This document shows, in pieces, positions 1 to 6,085 of a DNA stretch of 11,314 bases. The notes below the pieces were generated by a model. It was not told the origin of the DNA. It worked only from the letters and a program-made list of their open reading frames with translations, and did not search any database. Position 1 is the stretch's first letter. Each line of letters opens with the position of its first letter. The stretch spans positions 1 to 11,314 of the forward strand of contig JAGOEY010000037.1 of the NCBI GenBank assembly GCA_017997515.1, written 5' to 3'. Position numbers and translations under genes: made by a program. Origin of the DNA: Burkholderiaceae bacterium (GTDB taxonomy: Bacteria; Pseudomonadota; Gammaproteobacteria; Burkholderiales; Burkholderiaceae).

Positions 1-24
1 CTGAAACGCAGGTGCCGCCGCGTG

Positions 25-690
25 TTACCGGGCAATCCCACTCTGGGCCAAAAAGTCGCCCACCAGCTCCAGCCGGATGAGGGGGTTGTCCAGTTCCAGG
101 AGCTGCTGTTTGTGGGCCAGCGGCAGGGGCAGCAGTTCGCACCAGCGGTTGGCAACCCAGCCGCAGTCTGCCAACTGCGCAGCGGTGGGGGCGGGGCCTG
201 CGTGGGCGGGGTCACCGCGGTCACGCAGGGTGGGCAGCAAGTGGGCCAGCATCTGCGCAGTGACCAGCAGGTCTGGTGGTATGGCGACAGCCGTGTCGTC
301 CGCGATGGCCTGCACATCGGTGATCCAGAGGCCGTTCACCAGTCGTTCGCGGCGGGTGATCCGAAAGCGTTGCTGGCCAGCACACTGCACGGTGAGCAGG
401 CTGGGTTGGGTTGCGTCGAGGTGAAGAATGGTGGCGAGGGTACCAACAGCCTCAAAAGTTTCTGGTGCGGCACCGGCCTGGCGCACTTCCGAGCCGGTGG
501 TCAGTGCCACCACGCCAAATGGAGCGCCCGCTGCGTGGCATTTGCGCACCATGTCGAGGTAACGCACCTCAAAAATACGCAGCGGCAAAACACCGCCAGG
601 AAACAGTACGGTGCCCAGCGGGAACAGTGGCAGGGACGACAGGGTCAAGGTGGTGGCTGGCATACGGATCTTGTGGGTGGCGGCTATCAT
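25..690 (-). CDS. LON peptidase substrate-binding domain protein
   Basis: This 221-residue protein consists almost entirely of the N-terminal substrate-binding (LAN/PUA-like) domain of Lon protease. It has no AAA+ ATPase or Ser-Lys protease domain. The hallmark block LPLFPLGTVLFPGG (about residues 20-33), followed by PLRIFEVRYLDMV, is diagnostic. A further family-like stretch reads GQQRFRITRRE in mid-protein. Stand-alone proteins of this kind are common in proteobacteria and their function is not firmly established; a role in substrate recognition or protein quality control is an inference from the domain. The ATG at 690 was preferred because AAAGG lies about 10 bases upstream of it. An internal Met at residue 10 (ATG at 663) has no ribosome-binding site and is the alternative start. 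The gene diverges from the yggT-like gene across 57 bases. Confidence 0.88.
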   Translation of the reverse strand: MIAATHKIRMPATTLTLSSLPLFPLGTVLFPGGVLPLRIFEVRYLDMVRKCHAAGAPFGVVALTTGSEVRQAGAAPETFEAVGTLATILHLDATQPSLLTVQCAGQQRFRITRRERLVNGLWITDVQAIADDTAVAIPPDLLVTAQMLAHLLPTLRDRGDPAHAGPAPTAAQLADCGWVANRWCELLPLPLAHKQQLLELDNPLIRLELVGDFLAQSGIAR

Positions 691-747
691 CCCACGGACA
701 CCTTTGTCGTTGAACGGCCGCGGCTTCCCGGCCCTTAAAAAACTCCC

Positions 748-1302
748 ATGCTCTACCAGATCACCACGTTCCTGCTTGATATTGCCGCGGGTTTATTGGG
801 CGGGGCCTGCCTGCTGCGCCTGTACATGCAGCACCAGCGGGTGCCGTTTGGCAACCCGGTCGGGCGTTTGGTGTTTGCGCTGACCGACTGGCTGGTGTTG
901 CCGCTGCGGCGCGTGGTGCCTGCGGCGGGGCGCTGGGATCTGGCGAGCCTGGTGGGAGCTTTCCTGCTGGTGCTGGCGCAGTACGGATTGCTGTGGGTGC
1001 TGTTGGGCGGCAGCAGTGCGCTGGTGGCTGTGCCGGTGCTGGCCGTGTTTGGCATGGTGCGGATGGCCATCTCCGGCCTGGTGGGCCTGATGATTGTGTT
1101 TGCCGTGTTGTCCTGGGTGCAACCTGGGTCACCGCTCTACACGGTGATTGCGCGGCTGTGTGAGCCGCTGCTGCGGCCGTTCCGCCGCTTTATCCCGCTG
1201 GTGGGCGGGGTGGACCTTTCACCGTTGGCGCTGCTGGTGGTTTTGCAGATTGCCTTGATTATTTTGGGCAACCTGCAGGGTGCGGCGCTGGTTAGCCTGT
1301 AA
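748..1302 (+). CDS. YggT family integral membrane protein
   Basis: This 184-residue hydrophobic protein contains two tandem YGGT-type units. The first has LRLYMQ and FGNPVGRLVFALTDWLVLPLRRVVP (residues about 23-60). The second has AVLSWVQPGSPLYTV, then LCEPLLRPFRRFIP and GVDLSPLALLVVLQIA (about 120-170). The repeated P-L-R-R-x-x-P pattern after an amphipathic segment shows the duplication. About four membrane segments are visible, near 5-23, 66-88, 92-124 and 156-178. YggT proteins are inner-membrane proteins of poorly defined role, linked in various bacteria to osmotic tolerance or to cell-division and photosystem factors; no specific function can be assigned here. No clear Shine-Dalgarno sequence precedes the ATG. 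The gene converges on accD. Confidence 0.9.
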   Translation: MLYQITTFLLDIAAGLLGGACLLRLYMQHQRVPFGNPVGRLVFALTDWLVLPLRRVVPAAGRWDLASLVGAFLLVLAQYGLLWVLLGGSSALVAVPVLAVFGMVRMAISGLVGLMIVFAVLSWVQPGSPLYTVIARLCEPLLRPFRRFIPLVGGVDLSPLALLVVLQIALIILGNLQGAALVSL

Positions 1303-1378
1303 GCACATAACTACTTGGCCCACTGCGTGCGCTATGGCCTATAAGGCGCGCGCAACCCTTCAAGCAGACACCGCGGAA

Positions 1379-1460
1379 CTGGCTTAGCCAGGCCGCTGGT
1401 GTCGCCCCCTGCAAGGGGGAAGGAGGAGCGGAACGAAGTCCGCGCAGCCTGGGGGAGAGC
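1379..1460. repeat. GC-rich palindromic intergenic repeat of Comamonadaceae type
   Basis: The convergent spacer between the yggT-like gene and accD holds three short inverted repeats in a row. They are CTGGCT-T-AGCCAG (1379-1391), CCCCCT-GCA-AGGGGG (1405-1419) and GCGGA-6 nt-TCCGC (1428-1443), followed by CCTGGGGGAGAG up to the accD stop codon. I recognise the core (GGTGTCGCCCCCTGCAAGGG, and its downstream CAGCCTGGGGG) as resembling a dispersed intergenic element seen many times in Comamonadaceae genomes. Only one copy is in this window, so the repeat status rests on memory. It may also serve as the 3' end of accD or yggT transcripts, although no U-rich run follows any of the stems. The rest of the spacer (1303-1378) shows nothing I can name. 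Confidence 0.55.
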
Positions 1461-2333
1461 CTATAGAACTGCGTCGGCCGGCTGGCGCTGCAGCATGGCC
1501 AGTACGTTGGCAATGGTCTTGCGCAGCTCGCGGCGGTCGCTGATGAAGTCGATGGCACCTTTTTGCTGCAGGAATTCCGAGCGCTGAAAGCCTTCGGGCA
1601 GGGTGACCCGCACTGTGGACTCGATCACGCGGGGGCCGGCAAACCCGATCAATGCCTTGGGTTCGGCAATTACCACGTCGCCTACAAACGCAAATCCAGC
1701 TGACACGCCACCCATGGTCGGGTCGGTCAATACGCTGATGTAGGGCAGGCCTTTTTTGGCCAGACGCGTCAACGCTGCATTGGTCTTGGCCATCTGCATC
1801 AGTGAGAGCAGGCCTTCCTGCATCCGTGCGCCACCGGTGGCGGTGAAACAAACGAAGGGCACTTTCTGCTCGATGGCGGTTTCCACACCCCGCACAAAAC
1901 GCTCACCCACCACGCTGCCCATGCTGCCGCCCATGAACTCGAATTCAAAGCAGGCTGCCACCAGGTTGATGCTGTGCACCGAACCGCCGATGACGACCAG
2001 GGCATCGGTCTCGCCAGTGTTCTCCAGGGCTTCTTTCAGACGCTCGGGGTATTTGCGGCTGTCCTTGAACTTGAGTGCATCGACCGGGATGACTTCCTGG
2101 CCAATTTCATAACGGCCTTCGGCGTCCAGAAATGCATTAAGTCGAGCGCGTGCACCAATACGCAGGTGGTGGCTGCAGGTGGGGCAGACGTTCTGGTTTT
2201 GTTCCAGATCCGTTTTGTAGAGCACGGTTTCGCAGCTGGGGCATTTGGTCCACAGACCTTCCGGCACCTGGCGGCGCTCCGACGGTTCGGTGTGCTGGAT
2301 TTTTGCGGGCAGCAGTTTTTCAAGCCAACTCAT
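1461..2333 (-). CDS. accD: Acetyl-CoA carboxylase carboxyltransferase subunit beta
   Basis: AccD pairs with AccA to form the carboxyltransferase that moves CO2 from carboxybiotin (on AccB) to acetyl-CoA, giving malonyl-CoA for fatty-acid synthesis in the cytoplasm. The N-terminal zinc ribbon is intact with four cysteines (CPSC at 31-34 and CPTC at 50-53). The crotonase-like fold carries [27 protein letters not shown] and [13 protein letters not shown], the glycine-rich oxyanion and CoA-binding stretches of the family. Length is 290 residues, normal for AccD, and the N-terminus MSWLEKLLP is typical. Two start codons are adjacent: GTG at 2336 and ATG at 2333. AGGAG (2341-2345) is 4 bases from the GTG and 7 from the ATG, so the ATG was chosen. 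The gene follows trpA after 48 bases, a conserved betaproteobacterial arrangement. Confidence 0.97.
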   Translation of the reverse strand: MSWLEKLLPAKIQHTEPSERRQVPEGLWTKCPSCETVLYKTDLEQNQNVCPTCSHHLRIGARARLNAFLDAEGRYEIGQEVIPVDALKFKDSRKYPERLKEALENTGETDALVVIGGSVHSINLVAACFEFEFMGGSMGSVVGERFVRGVETAIEQKVPFVCFTATGGARMQEGLLSLMQMAKTNAALTRLAKKGLPYISVLTDPTMGGVSAGFAFVGDVVIAEPKALIGFAGPRVIESTVRVTLPEGFQRSEFLQQKGAIDFISDRRELRKTIANVLAMLQRQPADAVL

Positions 2334-2340
2334 CACTATT

Positions 2341-2345
2341 CTCCT
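2341..2345 (-). promoter_or_regulatory. accD ribosome-binding site
   Basis: AGGAG on the minus strand lies 7 bases before the ATG at 2333 and only 4 before the alternative GTG at 2336. It therefore decides the accD start in favour of the ATG. Confidence 0.75.
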
Positions 2346-2352
2346 GAAGCCA

Positions 2353-2378
2353 GCAACCCGTGCCAGCGATTGGGTTGC
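2353..2378 (-). other. Inverted repeat in the trpA-accD spacer
   Basis: A perfect 7-bp inverted repeat, GCAACCC and GGGTTGC, separated by 12 bases, fills most of the short spacer between the trpA stop and the accD ribosome-binding site. No U-rich run follows, so it does not look like an intrinsic terminator. It could be an mRNA processing or stability element that sets accD expression apart from trp. That role is inference. Confidence 0.4.
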
Positions 2379-2381
2379 ATT

Positions 2382-3191
2382 TTATGCGTCCAGCGCGCGG
2401 CGGATGCCGCGCAGGAAGTCCACCGCCACGGGGGTGACCTTCTCATGCGGCTGGTCTTCTATCAGCTGGATGATCTTGCTGCCGATCACCACCGCGTCGG
2501 CCACACGCCCCACGGCCTGGGCCGATGCCGCGTCGCGGATGCCAAAGCCCACCCCCACGGGAATGTGCACATGCTGGCGGATGCGGGGCAGCATGGCCTC
2601 CACGGCTCCGGTGTCGAGGGTGCCTGCACCAGTCACACCCTTGAGTGACACGTAGTACACATAACCGCTGGCCACACGGGCCACTTCGGCCATACGCTGT
2701 TCGGTACTGGTGGGGGCCAGCAGGAAGATCAGGTCCATGCCGTGGGCCTGCAGGCTGGCCGAGAATTCGGCGCATTCCTCGGGTGGGTAGTCCACCACCA
2801 GCACGCCGTCCACGCCGGCCGCTGCCGCGTCGCGCACAAAGCTGCCGGCGCCATGGCGCTGGTCGTAGCGTTCCACCGGGTTGGCGTAACCCATCAGCAC
2901 CACCGGGGTGGTCTTGTTGCGCTGGCGGAAGGCCTTCACCATGTCCAGCACCTGGGCCATGCCAATGCCCAGGGCCAGGGCGCGTTCACCGGCCTTCTGG
3001 ATCACCGGGCCGTCGGCCATGGGGTCGGAGAAAGGCACGCCGAGTTCGATCACATCGGCACCGGCCTCGACCATGCCGTGCATCAGGTCGGGGGTGATGT
3101 CGGCAAACGGGAAGCCCGCCGTGACGTAGGGGATCAGCGCCTTGCGGCCCTGGGCCTTGAGGGCATCGAAAGTGGTCTGGATACGTCCCAT
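2382..3191 (-). CDS. trpA: Tryptophan synthase subunit alpha
   Basis: TrpA cleaves indole-3-glycerol phosphate to indole and glyceraldehyde-3-phosphate, and channels indole to TrpB in the alpha2-beta2 complex. The 269-residue TIM barrel has both catalytic acids in the positions known from enteric TrpA: Glu49 in [12 protein letters not shown] and Asp60 in MADGP. The phosphate and loop-6 region is recognisable in [11 protein letters not shown] and YVSLKGVTG, with GVGFGI near the end. The open frame extends about 70 codons further upstream inside trpB, but that extension is out-of-frame trpB sequence. The real start is the ATG at 3191, preceded by a strong AAAGGAG (3199-3205, 7-base spacing) embedded in the last codons of trpB. 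Only 2 bases separate the trpB stop from this start, so coupled translation with its partner subunit is likely. Confidence 0.97.
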   Translation of the reverse strand: MGRIQTTFDALKAQGRKALIPYVTAGFPFADITPDLMHGMVEAGADVIELGVPFSDPMADGPVIQKAGERALALGIGMAQVLDMVKAFRQRNKTTPVVLMGYANPVERYDQRHGAGSFVRDAAAAGVDGVLVVDYPPEECAEFSASLQAHGMDLIFLLAPTSTEQRMAEVARVASGYVYYVSLKGVTGAGTLDTGAVEAMLPRIRQHVHIPVGVGFGIRDAASAQAVGRVADAVVIGSKIIQLIEDQPHEKVTPVAVDFLRGIRRALDA

Positions 3192-3193
3192 GT

Positions 3194-4438
3194 TTATGCT
3201 CCTTTGACCACGTGACCGCGCATGGACGGGCGGTCGTACACATCGTCGCCCGACAGGTCGGCCACGGTGCCGATGTCCTTGTCGCCGCGGCCAGAGAGGT
3301 TGACCAGGATGGACTGGTCGGAGCGCATGGTTTTGGCCAGTTTCATCGCATAGGCCACGGCGTGGCTGGATTCGAGGGCGGGGATAATGCCTTCGGTGCG
3401 GCACAGGTAATGAAAGGCGGCGAGGGCCTCGGTGTCGGTGATGCCCACGTATTCAGCGCGGCCGATGTCCTTCAGGAACGCGTGTTCAGGGCCGACGCCG
3501 GGGTAGTCGAGCCCGGCGCTGATGCTGTGGGTCTCGGTGATCTGGCCATTCTCGTCCTGCAGGATGTAGGTGCGGTTGCCGTGTAACACGCCGGGGCTGC
3601 CGCGCTGCAGCGAGGCCGAGTGTTTGCCGCTGTCCATGCCGTTGCCCGCCGCTTCGACACCGATCAGACGGGTGTTGGCGTGGTCGATGTAGGGGTAGAA
3701 GATGCCCATGGCGTTGGAGCCACCGCCGACACAGGCCACCACCGCGTCGGGCTGGCTCCCGTTTAGGAACTCGGGCATCTGGGTCAGGCATTCTTCGCCA
3801 ATCACACTCTGGAAGTCTCGCACCATCATTGGGTAGGGGTGCGGGCCGGCCACGGTGCCAATGATGTAGAAGGTGTTGTCCACGTTGGCCACCCAGTCGC
3901 GCATGGCTTCGTTCAGGGCGTCCTTCAGCGTCTTGCTGCCCGAATCCACGGGCACCACGGTGGCACCCAGCAGCTTCATGCGGTAGACGTTGGGGCTTTG
4001 GCGCTTCACGTCTTCGCTGCCCATGTAGACGATACATTCCAGGCCGTAACGGGCACAAATGGTGGCGGTGGCCACACCATGTTGGCCGGCACCGGTCTCG
4101 GCAATGATGCGGGTCTTGCCCATACGGCGCGCCAGCATGGCCTGGCCGATCACGTTGTTGATCTTGTGCGCGCCGGTGTGGTTCAGGTCTTCACGCTTGA
4201 GGTAGATCTGCGCACCACCCTGTTCGCGGCTCATGCGGGCCGCGTGGTACACGGGGGAGGGGCGGCCGACGAAGTGTTTCAGCTCTGAGTGGAATTCAGC
4301 GAGGAAGGCCGGATCGTGCTGGTAACGCGCATAGGCTTCGCGCAGTTCGACGAGCGCGTGGGTCAGGGTTTCACTGGCAAAGCTGCCGCCGTAGATGCCG
4401 AAATGGCCCGATGCATCGGGCTGTTGGTAAGTCGTCAT
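3194..4438 (-). CDS. trpB: Tryptophan synthase subunit beta
   Basis: TrpB is the PLP enzyme that condenses indole with serine to give tryptophan. The protein has 414 residues, a normal length. The PLP lysine is Lys92 in HTGAHKINN, the catalytic glutamate is Glu114 in AETGAGQHG, and the phosphate-binding glycine loop is [10 protein letters not shown]. These sit five positions after the corresponding enteric residues, consistent with a slightly longer N-terminus. The COMM region (residues about 105-195) appears intact. The start ATG overlaps the trpF stop as ATGA (4435-4438), and the stop is 2 bases from trpA. The ribosome-binding site is weak (GGAAG about 10 bases away), which fits translational coupling from trpF. 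Confidence 0.98.
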   Translation of the reverse strand: MTTYQQPDASGHFGIYGGSFASETLTHALVELREAYARYQHDPAFLAEFHSELKHFVGRPSPVYHAARMSREQGGAQIYLKREDLNHTGAHKINNVIGQAMLARRMGKTRIIAETGAGQHGVATATICARYGLECIVYMGSEDVKRQSPNVYRMKLLGATVVPVDSGSKTLKDALNEAMRDWVANVDNTFYIIGTVAGPHPYPMMVRDFQSVIGEECLTQMPEFLNGSQPDAVVACVGGGSNAMGIFYPYIDHANTRLIGVEAAGNGMDSGKHSASLQRGSPGVLHGNRTYILQDENGQITETHSISAGLDYPGVGPEHAFLKDIGRAEYVGITDTEALAAFHYLCRTEGIIPALESSHAVAYAMKLAKTMRSDQSILVNLSGRGDKDIGTVADLSGDDVYDRPSMRGHVVKGA

Positions 4439-5181
4439 GGAGTTATTTCTTCCGCAAGGAGTTGATCGGCGGCACGCACGGCCGCGATGAACTGGTGAAT
4501 TTTTTCCGGATCCTTGATGCCTTTGAGCGTGCCGCCTGTGGTGGCAGACACCTCGACCCCGGAGCTCACATCAACGGCCAGCGATGTGCAGCGTGGCCGT
4601 ACCTGCCGAATGCCATCGGTCACGTTGGCAGCGTCGAGCCCACCACTCAAGACGAGGTGAGCGTTGACGTTTGGAGGAAGGAGTGACCAATTGAATGCTT
4701 TGCCGCCACCACCAAAACCGTCGACATGGGCGTCGAGCAGGATGGCCTGGGCTGTAGGGTAATCAGACGCGTATTTTACGAGGTCAAATGCCGCACCTGC
4801 GTCACCGAGGGGAATCCGCGCCGCACGCAGGTAGGGGCGGGCGCCCTGCGTTGTGGCGTCCAGGCAGTCCTGGTGTGTTTCATCACCATGAAATTGCACT
4901 GTAGCGCCCGGTATATGTGCGCAGGTAGCTATGATTTTTGATGCATCTTCGTTGACAAACAAGAGCACCGGTGTGACAAAAGGTGGCAGCCGCCGGGCCA
5001 GTTCTGCGGCCCGTTCCGGCGTCACATAACGCGGGCTTTTCGGGTACAGCACAAAACCGATGGCGTCGGCTCCGGCTGCTACGGCAGCGTCCACGTCCTG
5101 TTCACGGGTCAGCCCGCAGATTTTGATGCGGGTGCGCAGAACGGCAGGGCGGGGAGGGGTTTCAGTTTGGGGCGTGTTCAC
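4435..5181 (-). CDS. trpF: Phosphoribosylanthranilate isomerase
   Basis: TrpF carries out the Amadori rearrangement of N-(5-phosphoribosyl)anthranilate to CdRP in tryptophan synthesis. The single TIM barrel begins with KICGLT, which holds the general-base cysteine (Cys22 from the start used here). The general-acid aspartate is in [18 protein letters not shown] (Asp150). The phosphate-binding [12 protein letters not shown] and VDVSSGVE segments are present. It is a stand-alone enzyme, not fused to TrpC. No ATG is available. I chose the GTG at 5181 because it overlaps the truA stop as GTGA, a classical coupling junction. A TTG at 5190, three codons further out, is the alternative. Neither has a clear ribosome-binding site. 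About 15 residues before the barrel are Pro/Thr-rich and probably disordered. The stop overlaps the trpB start. Confidence 0.94.
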   Translation of the reverse strand: MNTPQTETPPRPAVLRTRIKICGLTREQDVDAAVAAGADAIGFVLYPKSPRYVTPERAAELARRLPPFVTPVLLFVNEDASKIIATCAHIPGATVQFHGDETHQDCLDATTQGARPYLRAARIPLGDAGAAFDLVKYASDYPTAQAILLDAHVDGFGGGGKAFNWSLLPPNVNAHLVLSGGLDAANVTDGIRQVRPRCTSLAVDVSSGVEVSATTGGTLKGIKDPEKIHQFIAAVRAADQLLAEEITP

Positions 5182-5954
5182 GGGAGCCAATCATACGCAG
5201 CCGTATGGTTGGGTAAGCCCCAATGAGAATCGTACACAGGGCCGAGAAAGTACAAACCGTTGGGCGAAAAGGTGGGTGCTGCCACTTCCCGCCTGCGCGC
5301 TGCCAGCACTTCGGCCATCCAGTCCACCGGTTTGTCACCCGTGCCCACGGCGACCAGGCAACCCATGATGTTGCGGATCATGTGGTGCAAAAAGGCGTTG
5401 GCTTCAAATTCAAAACGCCAGTAACACGTGGCACCCATACCCCGACGGTGGATACCGAGGTGGTTCAGGGTTTTGATGGGGGAGAGTGCCTGGCAGGCAG
5501 ATGCGCGGAACGATGAAAAATCATGTTCACCCAGCAGCAGGTCGGCGGCTGCACGCATGGCCTCCTCATTCAGGGGGCGAAAAGCCCAACCGACCCGCCC
5601 GGCTTCGACGCTCGGGCGCACGGGGGACTGCAGCAGCACATAAGCATAGCGCCGGGCCGTGGCGCTGGCACGGCAGTGAAAGCTGTCCGGCACGGCTTGC
5701 GCCCACTGCACGGCAATGTCGGGTGGCAGGAAGCGGTTGGTGCCACGCACCCAGGAGGAGGGGGCCCGTTCCAGCACGGTGTCGAAGTGCACCACCTGCA
5801 TCAGGCCGTGTACACCCGCGTCGGTGCGGCCCGCACACAGGGTGGAAACTTTGTGGGTGGTGAACTTGCCCAGCGCTGCCTCCAGCCGGTCCTGCACCGT
5901 GCGGCCCGAAGCCTGGCTTTGCCAGCCCTCATAGGCCTGGCCGTTGTACGCCAC
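5178..5954 (-). CDS. truA: tRNA pseudouridine(38-40) synthase TruA (start uncertain)
   Basis: TruA isomerises uridines 38-40 in the anticodon arm of many tRNAs to pseudouridine. The catalytic aspartate is in the diagnostic CAGRTDAGVHG motif (Asp45 from the start used). Other family blocks include YNGQAYEGWQSQ, VRGTNRFLPPDIAV, ARRYAYVL, FHCRASA and NAFLHHMIRNIMG. From the GTG at 5954 the protein has 258 residues. That start cuts away the conserved first strand R-I-A-L-G, which is encoded just upstream in the same open frame (5955-5969). The frame stays open to a stop at 6156-6158 without any ATG, GTG or TTG. The true start is therefore probably upstream and non-canonical (ATT, ATC or CTG). The gene follows fimV after about 130 bases and is coupled to trpF by a 4-base overlap. 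Confidence 0.93.
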   Translation of the reverse strand: MAYNGQAYEGWQSQASGRTVQDRLEAALGKFTTHKVSTLCAGRTDAGVHGLMQVVHFDTVLERAPSSWVRGTNRFLPPDIAVQWAQAVPDSFHCRASATARRYAYVLLQSPVRPSVEAGRVGWAFRPLNEEAMRAAADLLLGEHDFSSFRASACQALSPIKTLNHLGIHRRGMGATCYWRFEFEANAFLHHMIRNIMGCLVAVGTGDKPVDWMAEVLAARRREVAAPTFSPNGLYFLGPVYDSHWGLPNHTAAYDWLP

Positions 5955-6085
5955 ACCCAGGGCAATCCGCTGCCGGGGCTGGGGTGCTGGGGAGCTGTTG
6001 TCCGGCCTGGTTTCGTCGGAGGAGTCAGCAGGCCCGGACGGTGGCAGAGGGGTATCGGTGTGCGGCAGAGTGTCAGCCTGGATGT
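5955..6085 (-). other. fimV-truA spacer, probably the real 5' end of truA
   Basis: Read in the truA frame, this spacer has no stop and encodes a Pro/Ser/Asp/Thr-rich low-complexity tail followed by R-Q-R-I-A-L-G-V, which runs directly into the truA start used above. Enteric TruA also has a short polar extension before a K-I-A-L-G strand, so at least the last part (5955-5972) is very likely translated. Candidate initiation codons are ATC at 6083, CTG at 6068 and 6047, ATT at 5966 and CTG at 5960. None has a convincing Shine-Dalgarno sequence. No promoter was recognised here. Confidence 0.55.

Noticed and set aside
3192..3404. N-terminal extension of trpA within trpB
   Set aside because: The translation is Arg/Pro/His-rich out-of-frame trpB sequence, and the internal ATG at 3191 has a strong ribosome-binding site and the normal TrpA N-terminus.
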